64,000 nucleotides of DNA from an uncultured Alistipes sp. (GCA_910576555.1 CAJTIY010000003.1:124001-188000); one strand, 5' to 3'; positions 41,617-50,401 are shown, counted from the stretch's first letter. The notes: generated from the letters alone by a model not told the origin. Translations and numbers: made by a program.

Positions 41617-42216
41617 ATGACCGTTTTTACATTCATCGAGATTCTGGGTACGCTGGCTTTCGCCATCAGCGGCATCCGGCTGGCTTCGGCTAAACGCTTC
41701 GACTGGTTCGGCGCCTACGTCGTCGGCTTCACCACGGCCATCGGGGGCGGTACGCTCCGCGACCTGATGCTGTCGCTCACGCCCTTCTGGATGCTGGACG
41801 CTACCTATGCCGTCGTCACGGCTTTCGCATTGGGCATCGTCATCGCGCTGGGCCGCTACCTGATCCGGCTCAACAATACCTTCTTCATCTTCGACGCCAT
41901 CGGATTGGGCCTCTTCACCGTCGTGGGGATCGAGAAGACCCTCGCGGCCGGGTTTCCGCTCTGGGTCGCCGTCATCATGGGCACCATCACGGGTGCGGCG
42001 GGCGGCGTGCTGCGCGACATCCTCATCAACGAGGAGCCGCTGATCTTCCGCAAGGAGATCTACGCGCTGGCCTGCGTCTTCGGCGGGGTGGTGTTCTGGA
42101 TCTGCGAGATGGCCGGAATCCGGGGCGGAGCGCTGCAGATCGCCACCGCCGCGAGCGTCATCGCGGCCCGCATCGTCGCCGTGCATTACCGCCTGCGGTT
42201 GCCCGTGCTGAAGTAG
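41617..42216 (+). CDS. Trimeric intracellular cation channel-type membrane protein (UPF0126/YicG family)
   Basis: 199 residues and seven helices as two repeats of three plus one. Each repeat has the family glycine motif: TTAIGGGTLRDLML at about residues 39-52 and GTITGAAGGVLRDILINEEPLIF at about 126-148. Prokaryotic members form trimeric cation-permeable channels; one branch has been described as glycine transporters (recall). It is in the inner membrane. The start at 41617 directly follows a consensus promoter. The gene is monocistronic and ends at a strong shared hairpin. Confidence 0.93.
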   Translation: MTVFTFIEILGTLAFAISGIRLASAKRFDWFGAYVVGFTTAIGGGTLRDLMLSLTPFWMLDATYAVVTAFALGIVIALGRYLIRLNNTFFIFDAIGLGLFTVVGIEKTLAAGFPLWVAVIMGTITGAAGGVLRDILINEEPLIFRKEIYALACVFGGVVFWICEMAGIRGGALQIATAASVIAARIVAVHYRLRLPVLK

Positions 42217-42273
42217 AGGGGCGTACGATGCTGCTTGCCGGCGGCAAACCGTCCGGCGATCGTTCCGATCGAA

Positions 42274-42313
42274 GAAAGTCCCGCTGCGATCGTCGTGTCG
42301 CAGCGGGACTTTC
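42274..42313. terminator. Shared terminator between the TRIC-like and barrel genes
   Basis: A 16-bp perfect stem GAAAGTCCCGCTGCGA / TCGCAGCGGGACTTTC with an 8-nt loop. The T runs are short on both sides. Confidence 0.8.
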
Positions 42314-42338
42314 CGTCGTAGGGTTCCGGTCGGGGTCG

Positions 42339-42977
42339 TCAGAAGTGCATCGCGACGCCCAGCGTCAGCCCGATGCGGTTGTATCGGCCGCCGTGCGGGT
42401 AGTAGCGGGCGGCATTCTCCTCCACGATGTAGGCGCCGCCTACGATATTGGCCCACTCCAGACCGAGCGTGAAATCCATGCGCGTGCGTCGCGTGAGGGC
42501 GAGCCGATAGCCGCCTCCCAGTGCGGCGATGCCGCCGACGCCGTTGTCCGGATAGGTCGTGATGCCCAGCTGCGCATAGTTAAACCATCGGCTGCGTCGC
42601 GTGCCGTAGAGCCGCTCGCCCTTGCCGTAGACTGCGAAGGTTTTGTTTCCCGATAATCCGGTGAAACCGAATCCGAGGCCGGTATTCCAGTGCGGCGTGA
42701 TGCGCACCGTGCCCTCTATCTGGAGCATTCCGCCGCGCCGGCGGTAAGGGGTGCCCCAATCCGATCGGGTCAGGATGGGCGTCTTCACGCCGTAGGCCTC
42801 GGTCAGGGCGAAGCTGTACCGATACCCAATGCCGATCCGGACGCGGGGCTCTTTGAGCGGGCGCTCCTTGACCGAAAGCTCGTTGGCCGGCGGTTCGTTG
42901 GCCGGACGCTCCTGCGCCGTGAGGGCAGCCGTGCCGCCGAGCAGCGACAGCAGCGCTGCGAAGAGGATTTTCTTCAT
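42339..42977 (-). CDS. Outer-membrane beta-barrel protein
   Basis: About 212 residues. The signal peptide MKKILFAALLSLLGGTAALTAQ is cut before ERPANE. A short charged stretch follows, with ERP/NE repeats (ERPANEPPANELSVKERPLKEP). The rest alternates polar and hydrophobic residues in about eight strands (RIGIGYRYSFALTEAYG, MLQIEGTVRITPHWNTGLGFGFT, RMDFTLGLEWANIVGGAYIV) and ends IGLTLGVAMHF, with a terminal Phe as outer-membrane proteins require. It is an OmpW/OprD-unrelated small barrel of unknown function. An upstream in-frame ATG at 43004 would add 9 residues before the signal and is less likely. Confidence 0.8.
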   Translation of the reverse strand: MKKILFAALLSLLGGTAALTAQERPANEPPANELSVKERPLKEPRVRIGIGYRYSFALTEAYGVKTPILTRSDWGTPYRRRGGMLQIEGTVRITPHWNTGLGFGFTGLSGNKTFAVYGKGERLYGTRRSRWFNYAQLGITTYPDNGVGGIAALGGGYRLALTRRTRMDFTLGLEWANIVGGAYIVEENAARYYPHGGRYNRIGLTLGVAMHF

Positions 42978-43100
42978 GCGATATGGGTTGTTTGTTCGTT
43001 TCATGCGCCGCGGAGGGCTTGCCGCTGCGGTGCGATCGTCGTTGCAAGGTAGGCCTTTTCGGCGTCGAACGGGATGCCGTCTGCAGTTTCGGCCTCCGCG

Positions 43101-44222
43101 TCACTCCTTATCGAGCTCCTTGAAGTAGAGCTCCAGCAGCTTCTTCGCCGCGACGAACGACGAGAGCCGGTCGCCGAGCACGCGCTCTTCGTAGTCGCCG
43201 ATGCGCTCCTCGATTGCCGGATTGCGGTAGAAGCTCGCCCGCAGCGCCTCGTCGATCGTTTCGTACATCCAGTATTTGTTCTGCCGGTTGCGGTTGCGCG
43301 TGTAGTGGCCGTTGGCGCGGATGTGGTCGAGGTAGTCTTCCACGCCTTTCCACACCTCCTCCAGCCCCGTGCCTTCGTAGGCCGAGCAGGTGAAGACCTC
43401 CGGACGCCGGCCCGATTCGGGCATCGGGAAGAGCCGCAGGGCGCTCCGATACTGCGTGCGGGCCATTTCGGCCTTGCGGACGTTCTCGCCGTCGGCCTTC
43501 GTGATGACCATCATGTCGGCCATCTCCATGATTCCCCGCTTGATGCCCTGCAGTTCGTCGCCGGCACCCGATATCTGCAGCATGAGGAACATGTCGACCA
43601 TCGAGTGCACGGCGGTTTCCGACTGTCCGACGCCCACCGTTTCGATGAAGATCACGTCGAAGCCCGCCGCTTCGCACAGCACGATCGTCTCGCGCGTCTT
43701 GCGCGCCACGCCGCCGAGCGATCCGGCCGAAGGCGAGGGGCGGATGAAGATCGAGGGGTTGTTGCAGATGCTCTCCATGCGGGTCTTGTCGCCGAGGATC
43801 GAGCCGCCGCTGCGCTCCGACGAGGGGTCGATGGCCAGCACCGCCAGCTTGTGCCGCAGGCCGGCCACCATGCCGCCGATCGCCTCGATGAAGGTCGACT
43901 TGCCGGCGCCGGGCACGCCCGTGATGCCGATGCGCACCGAACGGCCCGCATGGGGCAGGCAGCGCTCGATGATCTCCTGCGCCTGCGCGTAGTGGGCCGG
44001 ATTGGCGCTCTCGACGAGCGTGATGGCGCGCGAGAGGGTGGTGATGTCGCCGGCGAGGATCCCCGCGACGTATTCGTCGGTCGTGAGCGTGCGCTTCTTG
44101 CGCCGCGTGAAGTAGGGGTTGACGATGGGTTGGTCGGCGACCCCTTCGGCGACGTTGAGGGCCGTGTCGTGGTGCGTGTCGGCGTACTCCTTTTCGTAGT
44201 GGTTTATACGGGTGAAATCCAT
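43101..44222 (-). CDS. meaB: Methylmalonyl-CoA mutase-associated GTPase MeaB
   Basis: A 373-residue G3E-family GTPase that loads and protects B12-dependent methylmalonyl-CoA mutase. Walker A GITGVPGAGKSTFIEA is at about residues 99-114, AVLAIDPSSERSGGSILGDKTRM at about 125-147, the switch FIETVGVGQSE near 190, and the guanine motif ITKAD near 240. The C-terminal helices (WKGVEDYLDHIRANGHYTRNR) mediate dimerisation. It belongs with the propionate genes 2-7 kb away; the mutase genes themselves are not in the window. It follows the thioredoxin-like gene by 4 bases, forming an operon. Confidence 0.96.
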   Translation of the reverse strand: MDFTRINHYEKEYADTHHDTALNVAEGVADQPIVNPYFTRRKKRTLTTDEYVAGILAGDITTLSRAITLVESANPAHYAQAQEIIERCLPHAGRSVRIGITGVPGAGKSTFIEAIGGMVAGLRHKLAVLAIDPSSERSGGSILGDKTRMESICNNPSIFIRPSPSAGSLGGVARKTRETIVLCEAAGFDVIFIETVGVGQSETAVHSMVDMFLMLQISGAGDELQGIKRGIMEMADMMVITKADGENVRKAEMARTQYRSALRLFPMPESGRRPEVFTCSAYEGTGLEEVWKGVEDYLDHIRANGHYTRNRNRQNKYWMYETIDEALRASFYRNPAIEERIGDYEERVLGDRLSSFVAAKKLLELYFKELDKE

Positions 44223-44226
44223 GTCC

Positions 44227-44694
44227 TTATTTCGATGTCGAATCTTCGATGATGCGCTCGGTCAGCTGCAGCGAGTTGCCCATCCACACGACGCGGTTCT
44301 TCGCGTCGAGCAGCATGCCGAAGGGGATGTAACGGACGCCGTAGGCGGCGAAGGCGCGCCCCTCGGGGTCGACGGCGACGGCGATCTGCGGCGAGAGGTA
44401 GGGGCGCAGCCGCTCGGCGGCCTCCGCCTCGGATTCCTGCGTGAGGATCACGATGCGCAGTTTGGAGCCGTATTTGCGGGAGAAGGCCTGCAGCCGTTCG
44501 AGCGAACGCTGGCAGCCGGGGTTCGACGGATGGTGGAACTCGACGTAGGTCAGCGGGGCGGCCGCGGGCTCGCGGCCGTCGAGCCATGCGGTGACCTTCA
44601 GCTCGGAAACGCGTTGTCCCAGAGCGATGTTCTGCGCTTCGGCCGCCGGGAGGAAGGCCGCCAGTGCGAGGAGAATCGACAGCAATTTCTTCAT
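44227..44694 (-). CDS. Periplasmic thioredoxin-like protein with a single active-site Cys
   Basis: 155 residues. The signal peptide MKKLLSILLALAAFLPAAEAQ precedes a TlpA/peroxiredoxin-like fold: YVEFHHPSNPGCQRSLERLQAF at about residues 49-70 is the active-site helix, but the CxxC motif is replaced by NPGCQRS, leaving one Cys. LRIVILTQES, IAVAVDPEGRAFAAYGVRYIPFGMLLD and VVWMGNSLQ are the remaining strands and the cis-Pro (YIPF). With one cysteine it could work like a peroxiredoxin or as a non-redox binding protein. It leads an operon with meaB. Confidence 0.8.
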   Translation of the reverse strand: MKKLLSILLALAAFLPAAEAQNIALGQRVSELKVTAWLDGREPAAAPLTYVEFHHPSNPGCQRSLERLQAFSRKYGSKLRIVILTQESEAEAAERLRPYLSPQIAVAVDPEGRAFAAYGVRYIPFGMLLDAKNRVVWMGNSLQLTERIIEDSTSK

Positions 44695-44716
44695 GGGGGA
44701 CTTGCTTTATTTTCAG

Positions 44717-44748
44717 CGAAGATAAGATATTTTGCCACATAGACCAAA
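44717..44748 (-). promoter_or_regulatory. Promoter of the thioredoxin-like/meaB operon
   Basis: -7 TATCTTCG at 44717-44724 and -33 TTTG at 44745-44748 on the minus strand, 20 bp apart. Confidence 0.75.
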
Positions 44749-44764
44749 TTTTTGACCGTAAGTT

Positions 44765-45754
44765 ATGAAAATCGGACTCGATACCGCTCCGGCATCCCAT
44801 GCCGAGTGCTACATCCGGCACCTCGCCTCCATTCTGCGGAACCATGCGCCCGAGCACGAATATCTCGACGGCGACCGCGTCGGCGCGGGTTGCGATCTCT
44901 ACCACGGCTTCGGCCCCGGCGTGCCGCTCGGGATCTACCTGCGCGGCATTCCGACCGTCGTCACGCTTCCCGACCTGCGCTTTCTCCACGATCTTCAGAT
45001 CGCTTCGCCGCTCGGCCGGCGGATCCGGCTGGCCTACTACCGGCGCGTGCTGCGCGGAGTAGGGCGGCTCGTCACGGTGGGGGCCGGAGCCCGCGACGAG
45101 GTGATCGGTGTGTTGGGAATCGCTCCCGAGCGGGTCGAAGCGGTGGTCGAACTGGGCGCCGCCATACCCCGGCGTCCGCTGCTCGACGGGAAGCTCGAAC
45201 ACGTGCGGCGGAAATACGGGCTTCCGCGCCGCTTCGTGCTGGCGGTGGGCGATGCCGAGTCGCGGTGCAACTACAAGGCCGTGTTCGATGCGCTGCTGCG
45301 CGCCGACCGGCCGGAGGGGCTGGTCGTCTGCGGCCGGCATACGGCCGCTGCGGACCGGCTGCTGGCCTATCTGCGCGAACGCCATCTGGCCGGGCGCGTC
45401 GACTTCATCTACGAGGCCGGGGAGGACGACCGCGCCGCGCTGTTCCGCCTCGCGCGCGCCTTCGTCTGCCTGCACGAAGCCGGAGCGGCCCCTTCGGTCG
45501 GGCCGCTGGTCGAGGCGATGCGGGCCGGGGTGCCCATGCTGCTGAACGATATTCCCGCACTGCGCGACGCTGCGGGCGATGCGGCGGTCTATGTCTCCGC
45601 CGCCGATTCCGAGGCCGTTGCGAAGGCGCTCGCCCGGCTGCTGGACGACGAGGAGTTGCGCCGAGATATGAGCGAACGCGCCCGCCGTCGGGCCGAGGCT
45701 TACTCCGAGTGTGCCGTCGCCCGCCGTATGGCTGCCATTTACGCTTCGCTGTGA
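44765..45754 (+). CDS. Glycosyltransferase, GT4-like
   Basis: 329 residues with the GT-B fold. The N-terminal domain begins MKIGLDTAPASHAECYIRHL and has DLYHGFGPGVPL at about 44-55 and VVTLPDLRFLHDLQ near 64-77. The C-terminal nucleotide-sugar domain has FVLAVGDAESRCNYKAV at about 157-173 and the end motif FVCLHEAGAAPSVGPLVEAMRAGVPMLLNDIPALRDAAGDAAVYV near 235-279, close to the GT4 Ex7E pattern. It probably transfers a sugar in surface polysaccharide or glycolipid synthesis. No other glycan genes adjoin it. I see no clear promoter; the divergent operon promoter lies within 50 bases. Confidence 0.88.
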   Translation: MKIGLDTAPASHAECYIRHLASILRNHAPEHEYLDGDRVGAGCDLYHGFGPGVPLGIYLRGIPTVVTLPDLRFLHDLQIASPLGRRIRLAYYRRVLRGVGRLVTVGAGARDEVIGVLGIAPERVEAVVELGAAIPRRPLLDGKLEHVRRKYGLPRRFVLAVGDAESRCNYKAVFDALLRADRPEGLVVCGRHTAAADRLLAYLRERHLAGRVDFIYEAGEDDRAALFRLARAFVCLHEAGAAPSVGPLVEAMRAGVPMLLNDIPALRDAAGDAAVYVSAADSEAVAKALARLLDDEELRRDMSERARRRAEAYSECAVARRMAAIYASL

Positions 45755-46072
45755 CGCCGTAGCGTTTCGCGCCGTTCCCTCCGGTGCGCGGTGGCAGGGC
45801 TGCTTCCGCTCCGTCGTTCCGCTGCGGGCGCCCCGGTCGTTCCGATTCGGGGCGTCGTGCCGCGGCACGGCAGCTGTCGCACCGCCGGTCGTTGCGGCCG
45901 GTCGCCGTCCCTGCTGTCTCTGCCGTTCCTGCCGACCGTTCCGGCCCCGGCCGGGGCTCGCTCCGCACTCCCTCGTCGAGCCCGGGGGCGGGACGCTCGC
46001 TCTGTTGCCCGGAAGCCGTGCGAAAAGGACGAATTATTTTCGGGTTTTGTTTTTAATTCCTGATTAAAGATG
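45755..46072. other. Intergenic region before the propionate operon
   Basis: About 320 bases. I see no gene, hairpin terminator or RNA; the open frames are Arg/Pro/Gly-rich on both strands. The last 50 bases become AT-rich, as usual before a promoter. Confidence 0.5.
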
Positions 46073-46080
46073 TATCTTTG
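46046..46080 (+). promoter_or_regulatory. Promoter of the propionate (mce-mmd) operon
   Basis: -7 TATCTTTG at 46073-46080 is perfect; the nearest TTTG (46046-46049) is 23 bp away, slightly long. The leader is about 65 nt. Confidence 0.7.
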
Positions 46081-46147
46081 TGTTCGCAAAATAACAGCGT
46101 CGAATTGCATATCGAAATCATAATCCACTAATCTAAACTCTTTTGTT

Positions 46148-46558
46148 ATGAAAGTTTCCCACATCGAGCATCTCGGCATCGCGGTCAAGAGCCTCGACGA
46201 AGCCATTCCCTACTGGGAGAACGTTTTGGGTCTGAAATGCTATGCGATCGAGGAGGTCGCCGATCAGAAGGTCCGCACGGCGTTCTTCATGCTCGGTCAG
46301 ACCAAGATCGAACTGCTGGAGCCTACGTCGGAGGAGTCGACCATCGCCAAGTACATCGAGAACCGCGGCGTCGGCATCCACCACATGGCGCTCGCCTGCG
46401 AGAACATCGAGGAGCAGCTCGCCGATGCCGAAGAGAAGGGGATCCGCCTGATCGACAAGACGCCGCGCAAGGGCGCCGAGGGCATGACCATCGCCTTCCT
46501 CCACCCGAAGTCCACGCAGGGCATTCTGACCGAGCTGTGCGAGAACAAGAATAAGTAA
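46148..46558 (+). CDS. mce: Methylmalonyl-CoA epimerase
   Basis: A 136-residue glyoxalase-fold enzyme. It interconverts the (R) and (S) forms of methylmalonyl-CoA between the mutase and the decarboxylase. Motifs: HIEHLGIAVKSLDEAIPYWENVLGL at about 5-29 and GIHHMALACENIEEQL at about 76-91, both with metal His, plus a Glu in LTELCE at the end. Length and end match the family. It leads the run mce-mmdA-(oadG-like)-biotin carrier-oadB-like, with a 73-base gap to the next gene. Confidence 0.95.
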   Translation: MKVSHIEHLGIAVKSLDEAIPYWENVLGLKCYAIEEVADQKVRTAFFMLGQTKIELLEPTSEESTIAKYIENRGVGIHHMALACENIEEQLADAEEKGIRLIDKTPRKGAEGMTIAFLHPKSTQGILTELCENKNK

Positions 46559-46631
46559 CCGCGTCCTCGGTTCCGGTCCGCTGCGGACCGGCGATCGGGA
46601 CGAAGAAACGCAAAACCAGACGTTTTAATTT

Positions 46632-48197
46632 ATGAGCGAAATTCAGAACAAGATCAGCCGGCTGATCGAGAATCGCGAGACCGCGCGCATGGGCGGCGGC
46701 CAGAAGGCGATCGACAAACAGCACGAAAAAGGGAAATACACCGCCCGCGAGCGTATCGAGATGCTGCTCGACGAGGGCTCCTTCGAGGAGTTCGACATGT
46801 TCGTCACGCATCGTTGCTACGACTTCGGCATGGAGAAGAAGCACACCTTCGGCGACGGCGTGGTGACGGGTTACGGTACGATCGACGGCCGCCTCGTCTA
46901 CGTCTTCGCGCAGGACTTCACCGTGACGGCCGGTTCGCTGTCGCTGTCGATGTCCGACAAGATCTGCAAGGTCATGGACATGGCCATGCGCAACGGCGCG
47001 CCCTGCATCGGCATGAACGACTCGGGTGGCGCACGCATCCAAGAGGGCGTCAACGCGCTGGCCGGCTATGCCAACATCTTCCAGCGCAACGTGATGTCGT
47101 CGGGCGTCATTCCGCAGATTTCGGCCATCTTCGGCCCCTGCGCCGGCGGCGCGGTCTACTCGCCCGCACTGACCGACTTCATCATCATGAAGAAGCAGAC
47201 TTCGAACATGTTCCTCACGGGTCCGAAGGTCGTGAAGACCGTAACGGGCGAGGACGTGACGCAGGAGCAGCTGGGCGGTGCCACGATGCACACCACCAAG
47301 TCGGGCGTGGCGCAGTTCGCCGTCGACACCGAGGAGGAGGGCATCGAGCTGATCAAGAAGCTCCTTTCGTACATGCCGCAGAACAACATGGAGGATGCTC
47401 CGCTGGCTGTCTGCACCGATAAGATCACCCGTCTGGAGGACTCGCTCAACGAGATCATCCCCGACAGCGCCAACAAGCCCTATGACATGACGGAGGTGAT
47501 CCGCGCCATCGTCGACAACGGCGAGTTCCTCGAGTCGGCTGCCGGTTACGCCAAGAACATCATCACCTGCTTCGCCCGCTTCAACGGCCAGTCGGTCGGC
47601 ATCATCGCCAACCAGCCCAAGTTCATGGCCGGCGTTCTGGACATCAACGCCAGCCGCAAGGCCGCGCGCTTCGTCCGCTTCTGCGACGCGTTCAACATTC
47701 CGCTCGTGACGCTCGTCGACGTGCCGGGCTTCCTGCCGGGTACGACGCAGGAGTACGGCGGCGTGATCACGCACGGCGCCAAGCTGCTCTTCGCCTACTG
47801 CGAGGCCACGGTGCCGAAGATCACCGTCACGCTGCGCAAGGCTTACGGCGGCGCCTACATCGTCATGTCGTCGAAGCACATCCGCGGCGACATCAACTAC
47901 GCATGGCCTTCGGCCGAGATCGCCGTGATGGGCGCCAGCGGCGCCGTCGAGGTGCTCCACGCCAAAGCGCTCAAGGACCTTGCGGACAAACCCGAGGAGC
48001 GCGCCGCATTCATCGCCGAGAAGGAGCAGGAGTACAACGACAAGTTCTCCAACCCCTACAATGCCGCACGTTACGGCTACATCGACGATGTGATCGAACC
48101 GCGCAACACGCGTTTCCGCATCATCCGCGCGCTGCAGTCGCTCGCGACGAAACGCCTGCAGAACCCGGCGAAGAAACATTCGAACATTCCGTTGTAA
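46632..48197 (+). CDS. mmdA: Methylmalonyl-CoA decarboxylase/propionyl-CoA carboxylase carboxyltransferase subunit
   Basis: A 521-residue acyl-CoA carboxyltransferase. The N-terminal half has KGKYTARERIEMLLDEGSF at about 34-52 and NDSGGARIQEGVNALAGYA at about 134-152. The C-terminal half has IIANQPKFMAGVLDINASRKAARFVRFCDAFNIPLV at about 328-363, VDVPGFLPGTTQEYGG and GGAYIVMSSKHIRGD. It moves the carboxyl group from methylmalonyl-CoA to biotin, yielding propionyl-CoA. The presence of membrane subunits downstream argues for the sodium-pumping decarboxylase rather than a biosynthetic carboxylase. Confidence 0.95.
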   Translation: MSEIQNKISRLIENRETARMGGGQKAIDKQHEKGKYTARERIEMLLDEGSFEEFDMFVTHRCYDFGMEKKHTFGDGVVTGYGTIDGRLVYVFAQDFTVTAGSLSLSMSDKICKVMDMAMRNGAPCIGMNDSGGARIQEGVNALAGYANIFQRNVMSSGVIPQISAIFGPCAGGAVYSPALTDFIIMKKQTSNMFLTGPKVVKTVTGEDVTQEQLGGATMHTTKSGVAQFAVDTEEEGIELIKKLLSYMPQNNMEDAPLAVCTDKITRLEDSLNEIIPDSANKPYDMTEVIRAIVDNGEFLESAAGYAKNIITCFARFNGQSVGIIANQPKFMAGVLDINASRKAARFVRFCDAFNIPLVTLVDVPGFLPGTTQEYGGVITHGAKLLFAYCEATVPKITVTLRKAYGGAYIVMSSKHIRGDINYAWPSAEIAVMGASGAVEVLHAKALKDLADKPEERAAFIAEKEQEYNDKFSNPYNAARYGYIDDVIEPRNTRFRIIRALQSLATKRLQNPAKKHSNIPL

Positions 48198-48209
48198 CAG
48201 CTCCGAACG

Positions 48210-48620
48210 ATGAAAAAAAACATATTGTCAACGCTCGTCCTCGTAGCTGGATGTTCGGTCCCGCTGTTCGCACGCTCCGATGATTCCGTAGCGTGGGGAT
48301 GGTCCGAAATCCTGTGGGTGGCGCTCATCAGCATCTGCCTCGTCTTCATGGTGCTGGTGCTGCTGGTCTTCATCATGAAACTGTTCGGTCGCGTGTTCGC
48401 GCGCAAGCAGCAGCTTCCTCCGGTGGCCACGACCAAGCCCGTCTCGCAGGGACAGCTCCACGAGGAGGAGATCGCCGCGATCGCCGTGGCCCTCAAACTC
48501 TATAAGGGTGCGCTTCACGACCGCGAGTCGGAGGTGCTGACCATCTTGAGCATCAAACGTGCCTACTCGCCGTGGAACTCGAAGATCCACGGTTTAACCC
48601 AGATGCCCGACAGAAAATAA
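48210..48620 (+). CDS. Sodium-pumping decarboxylase gamma/delta subunit (OadG family)
   Basis: 136 residues. A signal-like or first hydrophobic stretch (ILSTLVLVAGCSVPLFA) is followed by one transmembrane helix, ILWVALISICLVFMVLVLLVFIMKLFGRVF at about 34-63, and a soluble tail of about 70 residues. In the tail, LHEEEIAAIAVALKLY (about 85-100) is the usual OadG C-terminal segment. This subunit links the carboxyltransferase to the membrane pump. It sits between mmdA (12-base gap) and the biotin carrier gene (11-base gap). Confidence 0.88.
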   Translation: MKKNILSTLVLVAGCSVPLFARSDDSVAWGWSEILWVALISICLVFMVLVLLVFIMKLFGRVFARKQQLPPVATTKPVSQGQLHEEEIAAIAVALKLYKGALHDRESEVLTILSIKRAYSPWNSKIHGLTQMPDRK

Positions 48621-48631
48621 GAACAAACGAT

Positions 48632-49093
48632 ATGAAAGATTACTCACTGAAAATCAACGGACAGAATTACGACGTACAGATCGACGACGTAAATGAAACC
48701 TCCACGCTCGCACGCGTGATCGTCAACGGTACGCCCTACGAAGTGGAGATCGGCGGCGGCAAGGCCGCCGTCGCCAAGCGTCCGCAGGTCGCTCCGGCGC
48801 CCAAAGAGGCCAACAGCGCCATGATCACGCCCGTGACGGCTGCTCCGGCGCCCCGTATCGCACCTGCGGCCGCCGCATCGGGCGCCGCCGTGAAGTGCCC
48901 GCTGCCGGGTACGGTGCTCTCGATCAAGGTCGCCGTGGGCGATACGGTCGCAGCCGGACAGACGCTCGTCATCCTCGAGGCCATGAAGATGGAGAACAAC
49001 ATCGACGCCGACCGCGCCGGTGTCGTCAAGGAGATCCTCGTGCAGCAGGGCGCCACGGTCATGGAGGGTGATAACTTAATCGTCATCGAGTAG
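48632..49093 (+). CDS. Biotin carrier protein of methylmalonyl-CoA decarboxylase
   Basis: 153 residues. The N-terminal domain (YSLKINGQNYDVQIDDV) is followed by an Ala/Pro linker (about 60-95) and a biotinyl domain. The modified Lys is in EAMKMEN at about residue 121; CPLPGTVLSIKVAVGDTVAAGQTL precedes it. Biotin on this Lys carries the carboxyl group to the membrane subunit. The flexible linker is typical of MmdC. The ATG at 48632 is the family start, and a further open frame upstream belongs to shadow sequence. Five bases separate it from the next gene. Confidence 0.95.
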   Translation: MKDYSLKINGQNYDVQIDDVNETSTLARVIVNGTPYEVEIGGGKAAVAKRPQVAPAPKEANSAMITPVTAAPAPRIAPAAAASGAAVKCPLPGTVLSIKVAVGDTVAAGQTLVILEAMKMENNIDADRAGVVKEILVQQGATVMEGDNLIVIE

Positions 49094-49098
49094 GCCCT

Positions 49099-50310
49099 AT
49101 GTTCACGCTGCTAACCTCCGACTCCGATTTCGTATGGAACAGCCTGCGCGAATTCGCGGGCTCTACGGGCATCGCGGGCTTCTTCGGCTCGATGGGCTGG
49201 GGGAGCGTCGCGATGATCTGCGTCGCCTTCCTGCTGCTCTACTTGGCTATCCGGCATAAGTTCGAGCCGCTGTTGCTGTTCACCATCGCCTTCGGCATGT
49301 TGCTGACCAACCTTCCGGGTGCCAATCTCTACCACACCGAACTCTTCGCCGGCGGCCATGTCCACTGGGATATTTTCGTGGCGAACGCCGGACTGCTCGA
49401 CTACCTCTATCTGGGCGTCAAGCTGGGCATCTACCCCTGCCTGATCTTCGTGGGCGTGGGCGCGATGACCGACTTCGGTCCGCTGATCGCCAACCCGAAG
49501 AGCTTCCTGCTCGGCGCTGCCGCGCAGGTGGGCATCTTCGTGACCTTCCTCGGCGCCTATGCGCTCGGATTCAGCCCTGCGCAGGCCGGCTCGATCGGTA
49601 TCATCGGCGGTGCCGACGGTCCGACGGCCATCTACCTCACCTCGATGCTTTCGCCCGAGCTGCTGGGCCCGATCGCCGTCGCTGCTTACTCCTACATGGC
49701 CCTCGTGCCGGTGATCCAGCCCCCCATCATGCGGGCGCTGACCACCGAGAAGGAGCGCGCGATCAAGATGCGCACGCTGCGTCCGGTGTCGAAGCTCGAG
49801 CGCATCCTCTTCCCGATCGTCATCGCCGTCATCATCTCGCTGCTGCTGCCGAGCGCCGCGCCGCTGATCGGCTGCCTGATGCTGGGCAATCTGATGAAGG
49901 AGTGCGGTGTCGTGGACCGTTTGAGCAAGACGGTGCAGAACGAGCTGATGAACATCGTGGTGATCTTCCTCGGACTGACGGTCGGCGCTACGGCCACCGC
50001 CGAGGCGTTCCTCAACTTCCGCACGCTGGGTATCCTCGTGCTGGGCGTCGTCGCCTTCGCGATGGGTACTTCGGGCGGTCTGTTGCTTGCCAAGTTGATG
50101 AACCTCTTCTGCAAGGAGGAGAACAAGATCAATCCGCTGATCGGCTCGGCCGGCGTGTCGGCCGTGCCGATGGCTGCCCGCGTGTCGCAGACCGAGGGTC
50201 AGAAGGCCGATCCGTCAAACTTCCTGCTGATGCACGCGATGGGGCCCAACGTGGCCGGCGTCGTGGGCTCGGCCGTGGCGGCGGGTATCCTGCTCTCGTT
50301 CCTCGGATAG
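49099..50310 (+). CDS. Sodium-translocating decarboxylase subunit beta (OadB/MmdB family)
   Basis: A 403-residue inner-membrane protein with about 9-10 helices. Family signatures: YLGVKLGIYPCLIFVGVGAMTDFGPLIANPKS at about 110-141 and IGIIGGADGPTAIYLTSMLSPELLGPIAVAAYSYMALVPVIQPPIMRAL at about 170-218, with the conserved Asp in the pore, then NPLIGSAGVSAVPMAARVSQ near 347. It decarboxylates carboxybiotin and pumps sodium outward, conserving energy from succinate-to-propionate fermentation. It is the last gene of the operon. Confidence 0.96.
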   Translation: MFTLLTSDSDFVWNSLREFAGSTGIAGFFGSMGWGSVAMICVAFLLLYLAIRHKFEPLLLFTIAFGMLLTNLPGANLYHTELFAGGHVHWDIFVANAGLLDYLYLGVKLGIYPCLIFVGVGAMTDFGPLIANPKSFLLGAAAQVGIFVTFLGAYALGFSPAQAGSIGIIGGADGPTAIYLTSMLSPELLGPIAVAAYSYMALVPVIQPPIMRALTTEKERAIKMRTLRPVSKLERILFPIVIAVIISLLLPSAAPLIGCLMLGNLMKECGVVDRLSKTVQNELMNIVVIFLGLTVGATATAEAFLNFRTLGILVLGVVAFAMGTSGGLLLAKLMNLFCKEENKINPLIGSAGVSAVPMAARVSQTEGQKADPSNFLLMHAMGPNVAGVVGSAVAAGILLSFLG

Positions 50311-50333
50311 TTGCGCGTCTTGCGCTGCATATG

Positions 50334-50362
50334 AAAGGACCGGATTTCCGGTCCTTTTTTCG
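50334..50362 (+). terminator. Terminator of the propionate operon
   Basis: Stem AAAGGACCGG / CCGGTCCTTT with a 4-nt loop, followed by T6. Confidence 0.9.
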
Positions 50363-50401
50363 TGTTCGATGGGCTAACCGGAGTATTTCGAGCTCGTTCG
50401 G

